The position numbers and the translations under genes were made by a program. Below the pieces are notes generated by a model. It saw only the letters and a program-made list of their open reading frames with translations. It had not been told where the DNA came from and did not search any database. A stretch of 19,148 nucleotides of DNA from Rodentolepis nana (Eukaryota; Platyhelminthes; Cestoda; Cyclophyllidea; Hymenolepididae). This document shows, piece by piece, positions 1 to 11,262 of the stretch (within the stretch, counting starts at the first letter, position 1; each line of letters begins with the position of its first letter). The stretch lies in NCBI GenBank assembly GCA_900617975.1, contig UZAE01013789.1, positions 1-19,148 of the forward strand, given 5' to 3'.

Positions 1-133
1 ATTAGTTTCAGAGATATAAGTATTTTGCTGAGCAGATATCCAAATCGGTTGGGCTGCAACTAACCAAACAAAGGACACAATGGGTTCTCCGACTACCTGA
101 ATCTATATTCTTAGTAGCGCTTTTGTTCCGTTA

Positions 134-137
<4 letters not shown>

Positions 138-168
<31 letters not shown>
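138..168. repeat. (TA)n microsatellite
   Basis: An uninterrupted TA dinucleotide run of about 31 bases. It sits upstream of the Mutator-like fragment in otherwise unassigned sequence. Positions 1-137 contain nothing I recognise. Confidence 0.95.
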
Positions 169-170
<2 letters not shown>

Positions 171-370
171 CACGGCAATTGATTTACGCAACAGGAAAAC
201 ACCAGTTTTACAAGTGCATTAGCAGCAAAATTGAGGAAATCAAATGAGGAAGAAGTAATTATAGATAATAATTACGGCTACTGTGTTTTGGAGTTTTTCA
301 CGTTCGTTTCAGCTATTTCTTCGTTTGTTTCATGTACTACATACAACGAGATTATATTTTCAAGAATGGC

Positions 371-855
371 TCGACGTGGACTCGGGTTCAAAATCGCATT
401 ACAATACAGTTGCAACGGTCTACGCCACATTCCACCTTGTCCATTCGTTAACAAATACTTCGAAGTTTATCATCAGAAGAGCTATCGATTCGATTTTTGG
501 GTACAGAAACTCAAAATAATAATGAGTCTCTAAACTCGCTTATATGGTTTTCGCTCCAAAGCACATCCATTCCGGGTCTCAGATCATTGAAATTGCGACA
601 TTTATTGTTCTGTGTAATTTTAATGATAGATTTATACCGATATTGAAGATGATGACGAATATGGGAGTGAAAAGTGGTCCAGAAGCGCATGCATTTGCTA
701 TCAGACGGGACAACGCCCGGATTGACCGCTCCAAGATACGAGCATTCACTGCATCAAAGAAGGCCAGAATTGCTCAAATAGAAATCAGAGACGGCGAAAA
801 TATTTTTTTCGAAGTCGAGGAAGGTCCGACATATGCAGCAGAAATGGCAGATTGA
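371..855 (+). pseudogene. Mutator-like transposase-domain protein, C-terminal fragment with frameshifts
   Basis: This reads as the C-terminal end of a transposon-encoded protein family widespread in arthropod and cnidarian genomes and usually annotated as Mutator-like transposase domain proteins. Three frames must be followed. A first frame gives HIPPCPFVNKYFEVY near 425-470. The second runs from about 452 to 547 and contains LGTETQNNNESLNSLIW. The third runs from 550 to the stop at 855 and starts FAPKHIHSG, with IIEIATF and FNDRF a little further on. The stretch NNNESLNS, Leu-Ile-Trp, Phe-Ala-Pro-Lys-His followed by EIA is the family signature as I remember it. The protein ends Ala-Glu-Met-Ala-Asp, close to the usual Ile-Ala-Asp end. 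The ATG at 544 is an accident of the frameshift and not a real start. The catalytic region, which would lie upstream, is absent. Family assignment is from memory; the frameshifts are visible. Confidence 0.6.
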
Positions 856-1190
856 ATAAATGTAAGTTAAAAATATAATTTTATGATTTGATTGCAAAAA
901 ATTTACTTGAAACTTTAAACACATTTTCCTCAAAACTGTTATTTTGAATCTGAAACCCACGATTTTTCAGATTCTGCCAAACCGATTTACTTGAAATTTT
1001 AAGAGAGTCTTCTTTAGAAACTTGGCTATGTCCGGAACTACGGCCATCTTCAAATTTTAATTTGTATTATTTTTAAAATTCAAAGAATGTACAAGAAAGT
1101 GGAACGAAAATGTTTTTTTCCTTTAGACAGTAGCCATTTTGTTAAAAAAGATATATATAACTTTTCCGTTGTTCCAGACATAGCGACATA
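856..1190 (+). other. Structured non-coding tail downstream of the Mutator-like fragment
   Basis: No open frame of note. It contains a perfect 10-bp stem (946-955 with 965-974, 9-base loop), a near-perfect 18-base direct repeat (901-918 and 985-1002, one mismatch), and a 19-base inverted repeat (1025-1043 with 1166-1184, 17 of 19 positions pairing). Its position immediately after the transposase stop suggests the element's 3' untranslated or terminal part, which is inference. From 1191 to 1388 I see nothing. Confidence 0.4.
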
Positions 1191-1388
1191 ATCAATGGCC
1201 ATTATATAATCATTTGCCCTAACAACAATATTGCAATGCATTCAAGACACGTTTGTTATGTGTCGGCATTATTTTGAATTGGTGTAATCCATTGTTTGAA
1301 TTAATAAGCACCAAACTGCTATTGGGGTTCATTTTATAACCGCTGCACACACTATAAGGCATTTATTCATTTACCAATAATTGACTGC

Positions 1389-1685
1389 TTAATTCCTCAA
1401 AGAAATAAAAGATTTAAATTGATAAAGATAAAAAATAATTGATCTTTTGAGTCTACGACTGTGAAAGCGAAATTTACGTTGGAATGATTTGAGCAAACTG
1501 CCAACAAAATGTATCACACTGCATGAACATTCGAGATCCATTTCAGTTTCCAGTGTTCTGTTCTTTCCAATTAATGATGCGCCTGTACCGTAGTGTCCAT
1601 TCATTAACGATGTAGAGTTAGTTCGACCGATATTTAGTTGGTGAACTTTCGATAGTTCATTTAATAATCCCGCTAACGTCGTCAT
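1389..1685 (-). CDS. Hypothetical protein or first coding exon, unrecognised
   Basis: A 98-residue open frame, visibly less AT-biased than its surroundings. The N-terminal 65 residues look protein-like, with mixed composition (MTTLAGLLNELSKVHQLNIG at the start, then Thr/Asn/Gly-rich sequence and an acidic ETEMDLECSC stretch). After about residue 66 the sequence turns basic and then hydrophobic in the AT-rich manner of translated non-coding DNA, so a coding exon could end there. CAACGTAAAT, near residue 70 on the sense strand, is a possible weak splice donor. A TATTTAAAAG stretch lies about 25 bases upstream of the ATG. I do not recognise a family, transmembrane segment or signal peptide. It could be the first exon of a - strand gene whose remainder lies left of the window, a transposon fragment, or chance. 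Confidence 0.3.
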   Translation of the reverse strand: MTTLAGLLNELSKVHQLNIGRTNSTSLMNGHYGTGASLIGKNRTLETEMDLECSCSVIHFVGSLLKSFQRKFRFHSRRLKRSIIFYLYQFKSFISLRN

Positions 1686-4600
1686 TTTCTAACTTTTAAA
1701 TACGCGGCTTTGGAGTAAGGGAATGGAATGACACTAAGTGGAATGCGGTTTGGCCTCGATCAAACATATCAGTAGGTTCAAATTATCGGTTGAATTTATT
1801 TTTCTGATAATGGAATATTTTACCCTTTAATTTGTCTTAGATCTAGATAACGCGGAAAACGAGAATAGCAAAGTGTAAAAGAGGTAACAAGTTCTAAAAT
1901 AATGTAGTGCATGGAAAATGAAATTGTAATTCAGAGACTTTCCAAAACTATTCACAATTCTCATTACTAAAGTGTGTCTTAATTCATGTTTTGCTTTACA
2001 TATTTCCAAATTAATATCACTGAAACAAGACAATATGACTAAAAAAGGATATGCCCTGAAATGATTTTAGAGTTGTGTCTCATTGTACAGGTCACCGTTA
2101 ATGCTAAGAATAGGCCGATGTCAATCGCGTTACGAATTTCATACGTGATGGATTTATAGTTAGAATCCTTTGGTATTTATTGAATTCAATTAAAATGCAC
2201 TGTAGTTCGGCGTATCATACTGGTCGTAATTGTGATTCCATAATATCAAGTAAATAATGAAATTTACTAAATCATTAATCCGAACAGTTCAGAACATCTT
2301 CTTATCTTTATTTTTAGAAAAGATAACGTTCTCTTAGATCTTTAGACAATTTGTGAGGACTTATTTTGAGTTTTTTCAGTCATCACATAATTAAGATTTA
2401 GGGAATAAAGTAACTTAACATATGAAAATGTTCGATTTTTTGATAAGACAATATATAAGCTTATGAGCAGTCATTCCATAGGTAATTTTTGTGTCATTAA
2501 ATCGTGAGTTGAAGATATTTGTTCAACACTGCAGAAAGCACCACTTCCAATGTTATTTAATCAGCCATTCAGTCATACATCTCCATTTTAACCACAGAAA
2601 CATGAACTTTTTCCACGACAGAGAAGATTTTTTGAGGAAATATTCATCGCCCCCTTCTCTCAAGATTCCAAATATCTACAGCTAGATAATGAGAACCACA
2701 TGAAATATTATCCTATTTCTTATCAATTGTTTCATTAATAGCATATATCTTTAAGATTTATCTCAATGGGCTTGAGAATTTATTATTCCAAATTGAGCTT
2801 TAATACGTTCGAAATTATGAATTACATATCAAATTGTAATTGTATAAACACGAGTGTATAAGCAATAAGTTTTACATCTAAATGATCGGCAATATTTTTA
2901 ATAAAGATTAATGAACATTATGATTCCGCGAAGCAAATAAATATACTACTCTAAATATTGTAGTAGAGCGCGCATTCTAATCAATAAACAGTGATGTGTG
3001 CATGCCTCTTTTATGTGGATGATTATTTCGACAGGATCTGAGTGCTAAGTTAAAGCTTAAAACGATGAAGAGTCTCGTTTTGAATGTTCGTACAATGCTA
3101 ACTTTACAAACGCCTAATATTTACGATCGTTCGATCAAACCCATCTATTCAATGGTCAAGTGACTATATTTCTTCTAAACGTGCACAACTATATAACTAT
3201 TTCCACTAAATCTGCCTATCCACAGCCCCTAAAATTTGAACAATTAATTAACTCAAAATCAGTGATATTGTATTCATATTAGAAATAATGTATTTTATAA
3301 CGATCAGAATATCTTGTAGATTGCACAAAACAGTCGTGTACGTAAGAAGATATCGTGACTTAAATAACCTCCAATTCGGCTTAACGGTTTTCAACACAGT
3401 CCAATCCGATAAACAACTGCTATGACTTCACCTTGGTAAAACGACAACTTGCAGAACCAGTCTCAACTCCACACTCGACGTTAACCAACAATTCCAGCAG
3501 TGTTGTGCTTTCGTTCCAATCTATAATTTATTAGGAAATTTTATGGCTCATTTAGTTTTAAGCTCATCGCACTTTAACCAAGGTATGCAATGAACTTCAA
3601 ATTGAGTTCCTGAAGTAAATATAACTTTTTAATAATTTTGAAGAGGCTTTCAAGATGAAATTGAAGCCTTTATTCATTATTGCGATACCATTGAAATGAA
3701 ACACAGCCCTTCCCCTTGTGGAGGGTGAATATTCTGGAATTAAAATTTTATTTCTTTTTGAATCACAATTTTAGTGAAAGCTTCATATCATGTTTCTCAT
3801 TGTAATTAGTAAAATATTTAATAATAAATGGCTTGTGTTTGATCGGGAAATATAATCTGCTCGAAATTGTCAGCTATATAAATTTTCCTTAAAAGTTACA
3901 TAGAAATTCTCAACATCAATTCTTTCTCATTAAATTTGCTAATAATTCAAAATGATATTATTTTTATATTCTAAACAAAATGATTTGATTGATGCATCAA
4001 AAGGTTAAATAATAAACATGATTTCAATGTCTTTTCTTTTTATGCTTAAAAAACATGTTCATTTTTTTAAAGAGTGCATTAACAATCTTGTTTTTTTCCT
4101 TACAATTTTTACAAACAAATATCACAAGCGAATAAAACATGACTGAATAAGAAGTTGCCTTAGAATGAACACAAATTTGAGTTGCATTTCGCAAAGAATA
4201 TGCCTGAGGTCAAAGATGCTTCGCACTTTCCAGTTGCATTTCTTTGAAATCTTCAGAATTTTACGAATTCAATTATAATGTTATGCAGTAAACTTAAAGA
4301 GATTTTTAATATTTTGAATTTCAACGATTCAACAAAATAATTTAATTTTCCAAATCCGCTGAATTAATTATTTAGATCAGCTATAAATCTTGTTTTGATC
4401 AGAAAATACGCTTGAGGCAAATCCTAATGCGAATATTGAAGAATTTTGTGTGGAAGCGAAATTTCTACTTTGATAATTGAAAGGAAAGTATATATTTGCT
4501 TTACATTTTAGAAATGTTATTTTATGTAACGTGCTTTAGTATTATTAATTATTTTGTCAGGTCAATTTATTGATAAAATATTCTATGTCGATCAATATGT

Positions 4601-4812
4601 TAATTCAACATGGCATCTAATCAGCAATAATGAAAAAGACAAATTCCAATCGGATTTTGAAGCATATATTCTAAGTCTTAATATGGAACTGTGAGTGAAA
4701 TTATGTCCATACAACAAAACTAATGACTACTGATTATTACATGACATTGATGTACATTTGAATTTTAAGTATTTCGAATGAATTTTGGAATTAAATTTCT
4801 TGAATTATTCAG
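1686..4812. other. AT-rich sequence with no recognisable gene
   Basis: I found no supported gene here. Open frames such as 2491-2685 (+) and 1827-2033 (-) are short and have the Phe/Asn/Ile/Lys/His composition of translated AT-rich DNA. A somewhat less AT-rich, CpG-containing patch at about 2960-3500 includes a 32-codon frame (3065-3163, +) that matches nothing I know. It may be intronic or intergenic DNA. Confidence 0.6.
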
Positions 4813-4915
4813 AACCCCACCGGGTGTTCACCATTCAGTGTTAAGCCAGAAATCTTGAGAAGGCATGTGAGTTTCCCCATCGGTGGGGCTTCGTGTAAGC
4901 GGACTTGAAGCATGT
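4813..4915. repeat. GC-rich patch with inverted repeat, possible short interspersed element
   Basis: A roughly 100-base island far richer in G+C than the surrounding several kilobases. CCCCACCG (4815-4822) pairs perfectly with CGGTGGGG (4881-4888) around a 58-base loop. The octamers GCATGTGA (4863-4870) and GCATGTCA (4910-4917) form an imperfect direct repeat. There is no tRNA-like B box, so a tRNA or tRNA-derived SINE is not supported. It could be a fragment of a mobile element or of a structured transcript. Confidence 0.3.
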
Positions 4916-7679
4916 CACAGTCAATTGCATATTTAACTCCAAATCAACAATTTTCTATTTATTTCAAAGCTTTTTTTCAATTCTAGGCAATTTGCATTTT
5001 AGCAAAACAGGAAATATGTCATAAAGATGATTTTTCGAAGTCAATTTAAATGAATTTAAAATGGTCACAGAAAATAACCCGGTGTAGCTAAAAAATCTTT
5101 TCTTGCTACGATGTCAAAAAATAGAAACATACTGTTTGAATTTTCATAATTCCTGATTTTATGCCCCTTAAGTTGGTGGAAATGTTTTTTTAAGGTGAAA
5201 AACAGGAGCGATTCTGAATTGGAAAAAAACGTTTTATTAGTTAAAATGCTACAAGTGTATGCGCAGGCTCAATATCTGTTATTCACATTACGAAATTCTG
5301 GAATCATAACTTATCTGGCACGCTCAAATGCCATTTTTTAAAACAAATGACAATTTCAGTGAAATGTTATCATCAAGATTTGAAAAGTAATTGTTCCTCA
5401 GATGTAGTGAAATGTTGAATCCCATAAAGAGAGCTCAATTATGCATTCAATCTGAGAATTTTCTGGATTCTCTCTACAACGAATATTTCAAAGCATGATG
5501 ACGTATATTTTTATATGTAAAATTGAAATCCCACTTGACGTATCTTCTAGTTTTCCTCTTATTAAAACAAAGCCCACACATTATTCATTTTTCAAAATAT
5601 AGTCTCTTGCAAAAGCTATTATGCGATTTCGAAGTCCAGACGATGAATCTGATGAAGGCTGGCATTCGAAGTGACTACTTCATTATTTCATTTAGATATC
5701 TAGAATCGCTAACGCTTTTATATGTATTGAATTGAAAACATTATATTAGTCGAGTGATCAACCATCGACAAACGTGGCAATAAGTGCACCATATATGCAC
5801 TTTATGAACCAAGTAATCCCTCTAATTTGATAAAATTGAGTTCAGCAAAAAAATACCTAATCCCAAAAATTAGCGTTTTTTGCAGTTTTAACCTCAACGT
5901 GTTTACCATCAACTGACAAATAAGAAATTAATAAAATTCAAATCATGAACTTTGGCATTAAGTCTGCTATTCTATCAAACAATTTCTTGAATTATGCATA
6001 TTCCAATTTAGTCATTTCACGTTCGCAACTTAGTTGCCACAACCCAGACACGATTATAAAGCCATAAATACATTTTTTATACATATAAAAAGAAAAAGAA
6101 AGAAGACTATTTAAATTAAGTCGATAGCACTTAATTATCAAAGATTATTGATCCCCTTGACTAGATATAGAAGTCAATTTGAATGTTTAGTTGTATGCAC
6201 GATAGCACCGCTTAATGGGTGCTGAAAAGCTTGCAATGCATTGGTCTTTGCACTTTTTTACTGAAATTTAATTTGAATACCCAAACATTAAAAGTACCAG
6301 TAATGCTTATTTTTAGTTATATTAGTTGATATGCTATATTTTTTGTTCGATATGATAAAACAATTAATTGGTTGAATATATAAAATTTCTGTGATGTTTC
6401 GTCATGTGGCATAAAACCTGGTTTTTTTAGAATTTATTTTGCTCTAACGGTAACATTAATTGAATAGACAGAACAGATTTGATATTGATTGAAAGATATA
6501 TTTTGTTGCTCATTTCATTTCAGATGCACAAATTGAGACAAAGGAAATGGGTCAACATTGTTTGCTAAAACTATCAATGTTCAACAAGTAAAGCATAATG
6601 TTTAAATAGTCAATAAAGTGAAGCAATCTGAACATTTTGGAAAAGATGAAAAATCAAATTATAGGCGTGGTTTGTGATAAAGATTTCAATAAATATTTGT
6701 TGTCATATCAAGCAGTGTCTCTCATTTAGAGGTCATTTGTGGATGTTGTGTCCATGTGGCGGAATTATTTTGGATCAATTAAATTGGAGAAAATGACAGT
6801 CAGTGGTTCCTTCATTTTACGCAATTTTCTTGCAGTGAATTTCTAATTTTTAAATTTCAAAATTTTAAACAACATTATTTCTTGAAAGCAAAATAATTAA
6901 TTTTGGATGAATGACAATCAATCAGAAGAAGCATGTAAAGACCGAAAAGAAAATGAACGCATTTCGTAATTTGCGACCAAAATAACACCAGATTTGATTG
7001 CCTCTCAAAGTTACGACTAACCTTAAAATCCAAATATTAAAATTTAGAAACAACTCTATTGCTTTTGAAATAGAGTTTACGTAGGTCTCGAATTTGATTC
7101 CATTTTTTGCAAATTAATATTTCTTTTTGCTGAATGCTATAATTTTTTCACAGAGGTAGGTAAATGTAAAACAGTAAATGTCACCGTTTTTAAACTTGAG
7201 GGATATTATTTCCATTAATTGTAGCAACATAATTTCCCTGTAATAAATATGTGAACAATCGTGTTTTAACTTGAGCAAATTAAATCATGCTTGTTCACAA
7301 ACCATCAAACTCTATTTTCATTAAAATTTTAAATAATCACTTGAATTCCCGAGTGCAACTATGAAAATTATTTCATGGACGGCAAATAAATGTGTAATTG
7401 CGTGAAAAGGTTATTTTTCATATTTTTATTATAAAATCTGTATTCCATGAGGCACTTCTAAATACTTTTCTTTTAAAATTAGGTGCTAATGTCAAATAAA
7501 ATTTCAACAATCAAAGCAGATCATATCTAAAATTTTTTTATTTCAATTTTTATCTTATCGACATGCTAAATCTAATATTTTATTTCTAGCTGGGTATTCA
7601 TTGAGCACTAACTTGCAGATGATTAAATTCACACATACGACATCTTGTTTCAACTTTTCGAATCAACCTAAACAATAGT
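4916..7679. other. AT-rich sequence with no recognisable gene
   Basis: No frame longer than about 70 codons and none with a recognisable domain. The 5523-5735 (+) frame is rich in Leu, Phe, Tyr and Ile and looks like chance. Apart from the short repeat at 6578-6617 I see nothing notable. Confidence 0.6.
6578..6617 (+). repeat. Dispersed short repeat, copy 1
   Basis: TGTTCAACAAGTAAAGC at 6578-6594 recurs exactly at 10130-10146. A second shared block, ATAGTCAATAAA, follows at 6606-6617 here and at 10176-10187 in the other copy. The same two blocks in the same order with different spacing (11 versus 29 bases) suggest two diverged copies of one small repeat. Confidence 0.5.
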
Positions 7680-8190
7680 CCTTGTGGATCGTAAGAAGAA
7701 GCCGAAGGTGGAGTCTAAGGTGGACATGGTGGTAAAGTTTGAGTGTTTGGAAAATTTAAGGAAGAAAGGATGAAAGATGATTGATTACTTGAGTGTATTT
7801 CAATGCGTAATAGGCAACTAGAGGTTTTAATTGTAGTAGAAATGGAAAGAGGTTAAGCTATAAAGGCCTTTTCATATGATCGTAGAATGTGCTGATTTAA
7901 GCCCAGTTGAAAAGTTGGGGAGTTGATGGTGAGATCTCTATGCGCCATTAGTGGTTACTTCTCGACTAAGCAGAGTTGAGTAACTTGGGGTTTGAAATGT
8001 GGACTGTGTGGAGCCACGTTGTGATGAAACGGTGAATGTCGATTAGGAGGTGGAAAATATGAGATTAACGAGTAATCCAATTGTGATATTTCATCGCCCT
8101 TTCGTCGTTGGTGTTTTTGTTTGTGGTAGGTTGTAGATAGTAATTTCTTCAAAACAATAGATGCGGATCTCAAATAACGATGCTCCATGG
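7680..8190 (-). other. Pyrimidine-rich (- strand) patch with weak open frame, unassigned
   Basis: This patch is richer in G than its neighbours on the + strand, so pyrimidine-rich on the - strand. It carries a 77-residue - strand frame (7955-8188) containing SYFPPPNRHSPFHHNVAPHS. The Ser/Pro/His-rich composition resembles the ORF1-like frame at 11576-11989 and the pyrimidine-rich units at 14601-15168, but I see no alignable motif. It may be an old piece of the same kind of retroelement leader or ORF1. The frame itself is probably not a gene. Confidence 0.2.
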
Positions 8191-9003
8191 AGAATCAATT
8201 ATTGTGACACAATTGGTTGAGCAGAATAACATAACATTTCATTGGTTTGAGAAATGCAAACGAGTGATTTGTGATGAGGACACTATAGTAAGCCATAACT
8301 ACCGGAATTAAAATTAAAATACACTTTGACTAATAATTGATGAATTTTAACTCCTACTCGTAAATCAAATTTCGTAATTAGTTTCTTTAAAATGATCATT
8401 TGCTTTTGAGTACGTTTCAACCCCTATTTTAAGCAGAAATATGTTCAACTATTCAACATGAAATCTTCTGATTGGAACCACTCGTTGAACAATTAACTCC
8501 ACCACTGATAATGTTCAATGTCATTCTGTCCACATCTAATTTTCAATGCGAAATCAGCAAATCATTTTTGGTATTGAATGTGCCATTGGACAAAATGATC
8601 AAGAACGTGCAATCCACTCATTGGTCAAGCGCAGCTGATTAGATTGAAGCATTCTAGCACAATTCGGGGCCATATTCTCAATGTTTAAAGGATCCAGATC
8701 ATGAAGTGGTCATTGATCTTAATAGATAGTTAAGTATGAATGGGTTTGGTGAAAACCTTCCTATATCTTTAGTGGTAGATCTATGCTGTTATTGAAAATA
8801 CTGAAGAGATATAATTGATTGGTTCCTTTTAATTATGTAGAGTTGAAGGGAAATGTAGCATAATCTGTTTTTAAAGCAAATTTATTTGTTTCCTAGTAGT
8901 TCTGTTTATATTCTTCTTTTACAATACCACGTTGACATTTAAACACGCAATTGAATGACTCATTATAGCTTTCACTCTTTCGAATTCGAATTTTTAGAAT
9001 TGT

Positions 9004-9027
9004 TTAGCTCTTATTAGAAAGAGCTAA
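9004..9027. repeat. Perfect 9-bp hairpin
   Basis: TTAGCTCTT (9004-9012) and AAGAGCTAA (9019-9027) are perfectly complementary around a 6-base loop. It lies just after the palindrome at 8979-8990. No associated gene, so its meaning is unknown. Confidence 0.5.
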
Positions 9028-10129
9028 CCACCAGTTGTATACCATTAACAACCCCAATCTCAATTCAACTTTTGTGACCAAAGGTACAATTGGACCTATT
9101 GTTTATTTTCACTAATATTACTCAAATCAAGAGAATTATCGCTTTCTTATGCAAATAGACACGTTTATATAGAATGAACCAATAATATCTGATAAGATTC
9201 ATGTGCCAAAATAGGTTTGGGATACTCAATTGCTCTGTTTTGATAGATCGCTCATAGCAATGACTAAACGTTGCTAGTTTCAAATATTTGTGTAATAATT
9301 TACGTTCAAACCGTTTATTGAAATATTTCAAATTATGTTTAAACTTTTGGCTATACGAATTTTCTAAGAAAGGCGCCTTTATGTAAAAAGACAAAGTTGT
9401 ACCAATTTCTAATGATTTATATATATATACATATACACTTATAGTCACGCTATATTGTACATCAATAAAGGACATATTCTTATATTTCACAGTCGACAGG
9501 GAATCTTACTAGCAGAACTTCTGCATCTTGTATGCTTCAAAAGTTAAAATTAATTTTCAGTCGCAGAACGATTTCTTGATGCCATGGATTTGTGTCCAGC
9601 TCATGTATAACTTATTCAGCGTGATAATTTGAATGATAATTTGCCTGTTTCTTTTTGAAGTGCAATCTATTGAGTGATTCATATTGAGCTGACTTGGCGA
9701 TCATTATACATTCGGTTTAATCTGCTATGTGATTTCTAAATGTCAACCAATTGTGCTTCAAACGAGCTCTTAGACTTGTATGTTACCTGCCTCACTTTAA
9801 ATTTTATTGAATAAATTTGCTTCATCAATTGCGCTGACAATTAGATAATTTCCTCATTTAAACAGGGAGCATCAATGAATTAAAAGTTTCAGTTTATTTT
9901 TAAAAAAATACAGAAATGAAATTTATATTCATTGTTATTCATATATTAAAATGGCAAATAAAAGTGTGTTTATCTTTTAATTTATTTCATTTGCACCTTT
10001 AAGATAAAATTGACTGAGAAAACTGTTATAAAGATGATTGAAAGTTTTTTTTCCCATCTCGGAATAAATATATCGAGAGGAATAAATACAATGAGTCAAT
10101 TTCATCTGAATACATCACTTAACTACCGT

Positions 10130-10187
10130 TGTTCAACAAGTAAAGCTATCACTATAAGTCATTTCATACACGAATATAGTCAATAAA
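10130..10187 (+). repeat. Dispersed short repeat, copy 2
   Basis: Second copy of the two-block repeat seen at 6578-6617: the 17-base block at 10130-10146 and the 12-base block at 10176-10187, separated by 29 bases instead of 11. Confidence 0.5.
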
Positions 10188-10749
10188 ATACATTGTATTT
10201 AAACACTTAGCCAAAATATTGCAGATTTGATTCTTTTGAAACAAAAAGTTAGATATAATTATCACCTTCGATTGAATGCCCCAGATGTTCATTAGCATTA
10301 TAGGTGGTAAAATTGTAATTTAAAAATCATCTAAAAGTAATTAATCTCTCATTAAGTTTGCTTTTAGACTTTGGATTTCTGCTATGAATCCAATAATTTA
10401 CTCAAAATTATTAAATCAATTACATTACTTTACTTTACATATCATTTTGTAACTCTCGATGGAAAATTCAATACAAAAGGTAACTATTCTCTTAACAGTT
10501 TAATCCGTAACATTCATTTTAGCATTGAAGGTAAGGAAATCGCACGGCAACCAATCTTTTACCACTGAAACAGCAAGCAAATTTGGAACTCTATAAATAT
10601 CAAATTTTATTAATTATCAAGCTGAGCTGAGCTTTTCAATGTCTATTACGATTTCTATTGTTTTGTACTCATTAAATGAATACCATGACCACTTAACTGT
10701 TTGTGGGTGCAAGATAACATTTTAAGCGTAATACGTAAATTCTTATATA

Positions 10750-10777
10750 TTAGGTTGGCAACTAAGTCATTGCCGAT
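10750..10777. repeat. Mariner terminal inverted repeat (3' end)
   Basis: The sequence begins TTAGGTTGGCAACTAAG, the hallmark of mariner ends in insects and other arthropods, and abuts a TA dinucleotide. No partner repeat is found on the far side of the element, consistent with 5' truncation. Confidence 0.85.
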
Positions 10778-10823
10778 GTCAAATAAGAAGACAAATTCGG
10801 AATTTTTGTTTAAAAATATAACT

Positions 10824-11225
10824 TTATTCATTTAGATATTGGCCGTTCTTGTCGATGACCTTTTTCCATCGTTCTGGCAGACTGAAAATTCCCCGTTCGT
10901 AAAATGTCTGGTCTTTGCTATTAAAAAACTGAATTAGGTGTGATCCGACATCAACCGAGTTGTTAAAAAGTTTACCATTTAAAGAGTTTTGCATGGAACG
11001 AAACAAATGATAATCCGAAGGTGCAAGGTCAGGGCTATATGGTGGGTGTGACAAAACATCCCAACCCAGTTCCAATAATTTTTGCCGAGTAACCAAAGAT
11101 GTGTGGGGCCTTGCGTTATCATGATGGAAAACAACACCCTTCCGATTTGATAATGCCGGCCGCTTATCTTCAATTGCATCCTTCAGTTTTTCCAGTTGTT
11201 CAACATACACATTTGAATTTATCAT
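10824..11225 (-). pseudogene. Mariner transposase, C-terminal half (left assembly copy)
   Basis: 133 residues covering the end of the DDE/D catalytic domain of a mariner transposase, the enzyme that cuts and rejoins the transposon ends at TA sites. Visible motifs are HHDNARPH (second catalytic Asp, about residue 36) and YSPDLAPSDYHLF (third catalytic Asp, about residue 71). They have 34 residues between the two aspartates, the D34D spacing typical of mariner. The protein runs to a natural C-terminus ending GQYLNE. The stop codon overlaps an AATAAA sequence on the - strand that could be a poly(A) signal. The first catalytic Asp (TGDE motif) and the DNA-binding half are missing. The Met at the start is internal: a frameshift just upstream (about 11235) separates it from the preceding ILYFELL segment. 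Non-functional. Confidence 0.85.
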
Positions 11226-11261
11226 TTGGTTCTGCGCCTCAATAGTTCAAAATACAAAATT
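10971..11261. repeat. Direct duplication across N, left copy (partner 11263-11553)
   Basis: 291 bases starting TTTACCATTTAAAGAG recur after the N with an offset of 292, apparently without mismatch, and stop exactly at the N. This is the pattern of two contig ends whose overlap was not merged, so the duplication is probably artificial. Confidence 0.85.
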
Positions 11262-11262
11262 N
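11262..11262. other. Single N, probable scaffold join
   Basis: One ambiguous base lies exactly between two identical copies of a 291-base segment. The same arrangement occurs at 13158 and 15794. Confidence 0.9.

Larger units (their letters stand above)
8191..10749. other. AT-rich sequence with no recognisable gene
   Basis: Nothing recognisable as a gene. The longest frame, 122 codons at 9122-9490 (-), is dominated by Lys, Tyr, Ile, Phe and Leu and shows no domain, as expected for AT-driven translation. The 10371-10568 (+) frame is similar. Notable small structures are the hairpin at 9004-9027, a 12-base palindrome TTCGAATTCGAA at 8979-8990, an alternating TA/CA stretch near 9418-9437 and the repeat at 10130-10187. 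Confidence 0.6.

Noticed and set aside
1774..1790. GGTTCAAAT as a tRNA B box
   Set aside because: The rest of the B box and a matching A box are absent and no cloverleaf can be drawn.
2491..2685. 64-codon + strand frame as a small gene
   Set aside because: Short, rich in His, Phe and Asn, no recognisable motif, and embedded in featureless AT-rich DNA.
3065..3163. 32-codon + strand frame with an upstream CAG as a possible exon
   Set aside because: Too short, no known similarity, and a weak acceptor context. Kept only as a remark in the no-gene entry.
9122..9490. 122-codon - strand open frame as a gene
   Set aside because: Composition is dominated by Lys, Tyr, Ile, Phe and Leu, as expected for AT-rich DNA. 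It has no domain, no coding-like codon pattern and no supporting context.
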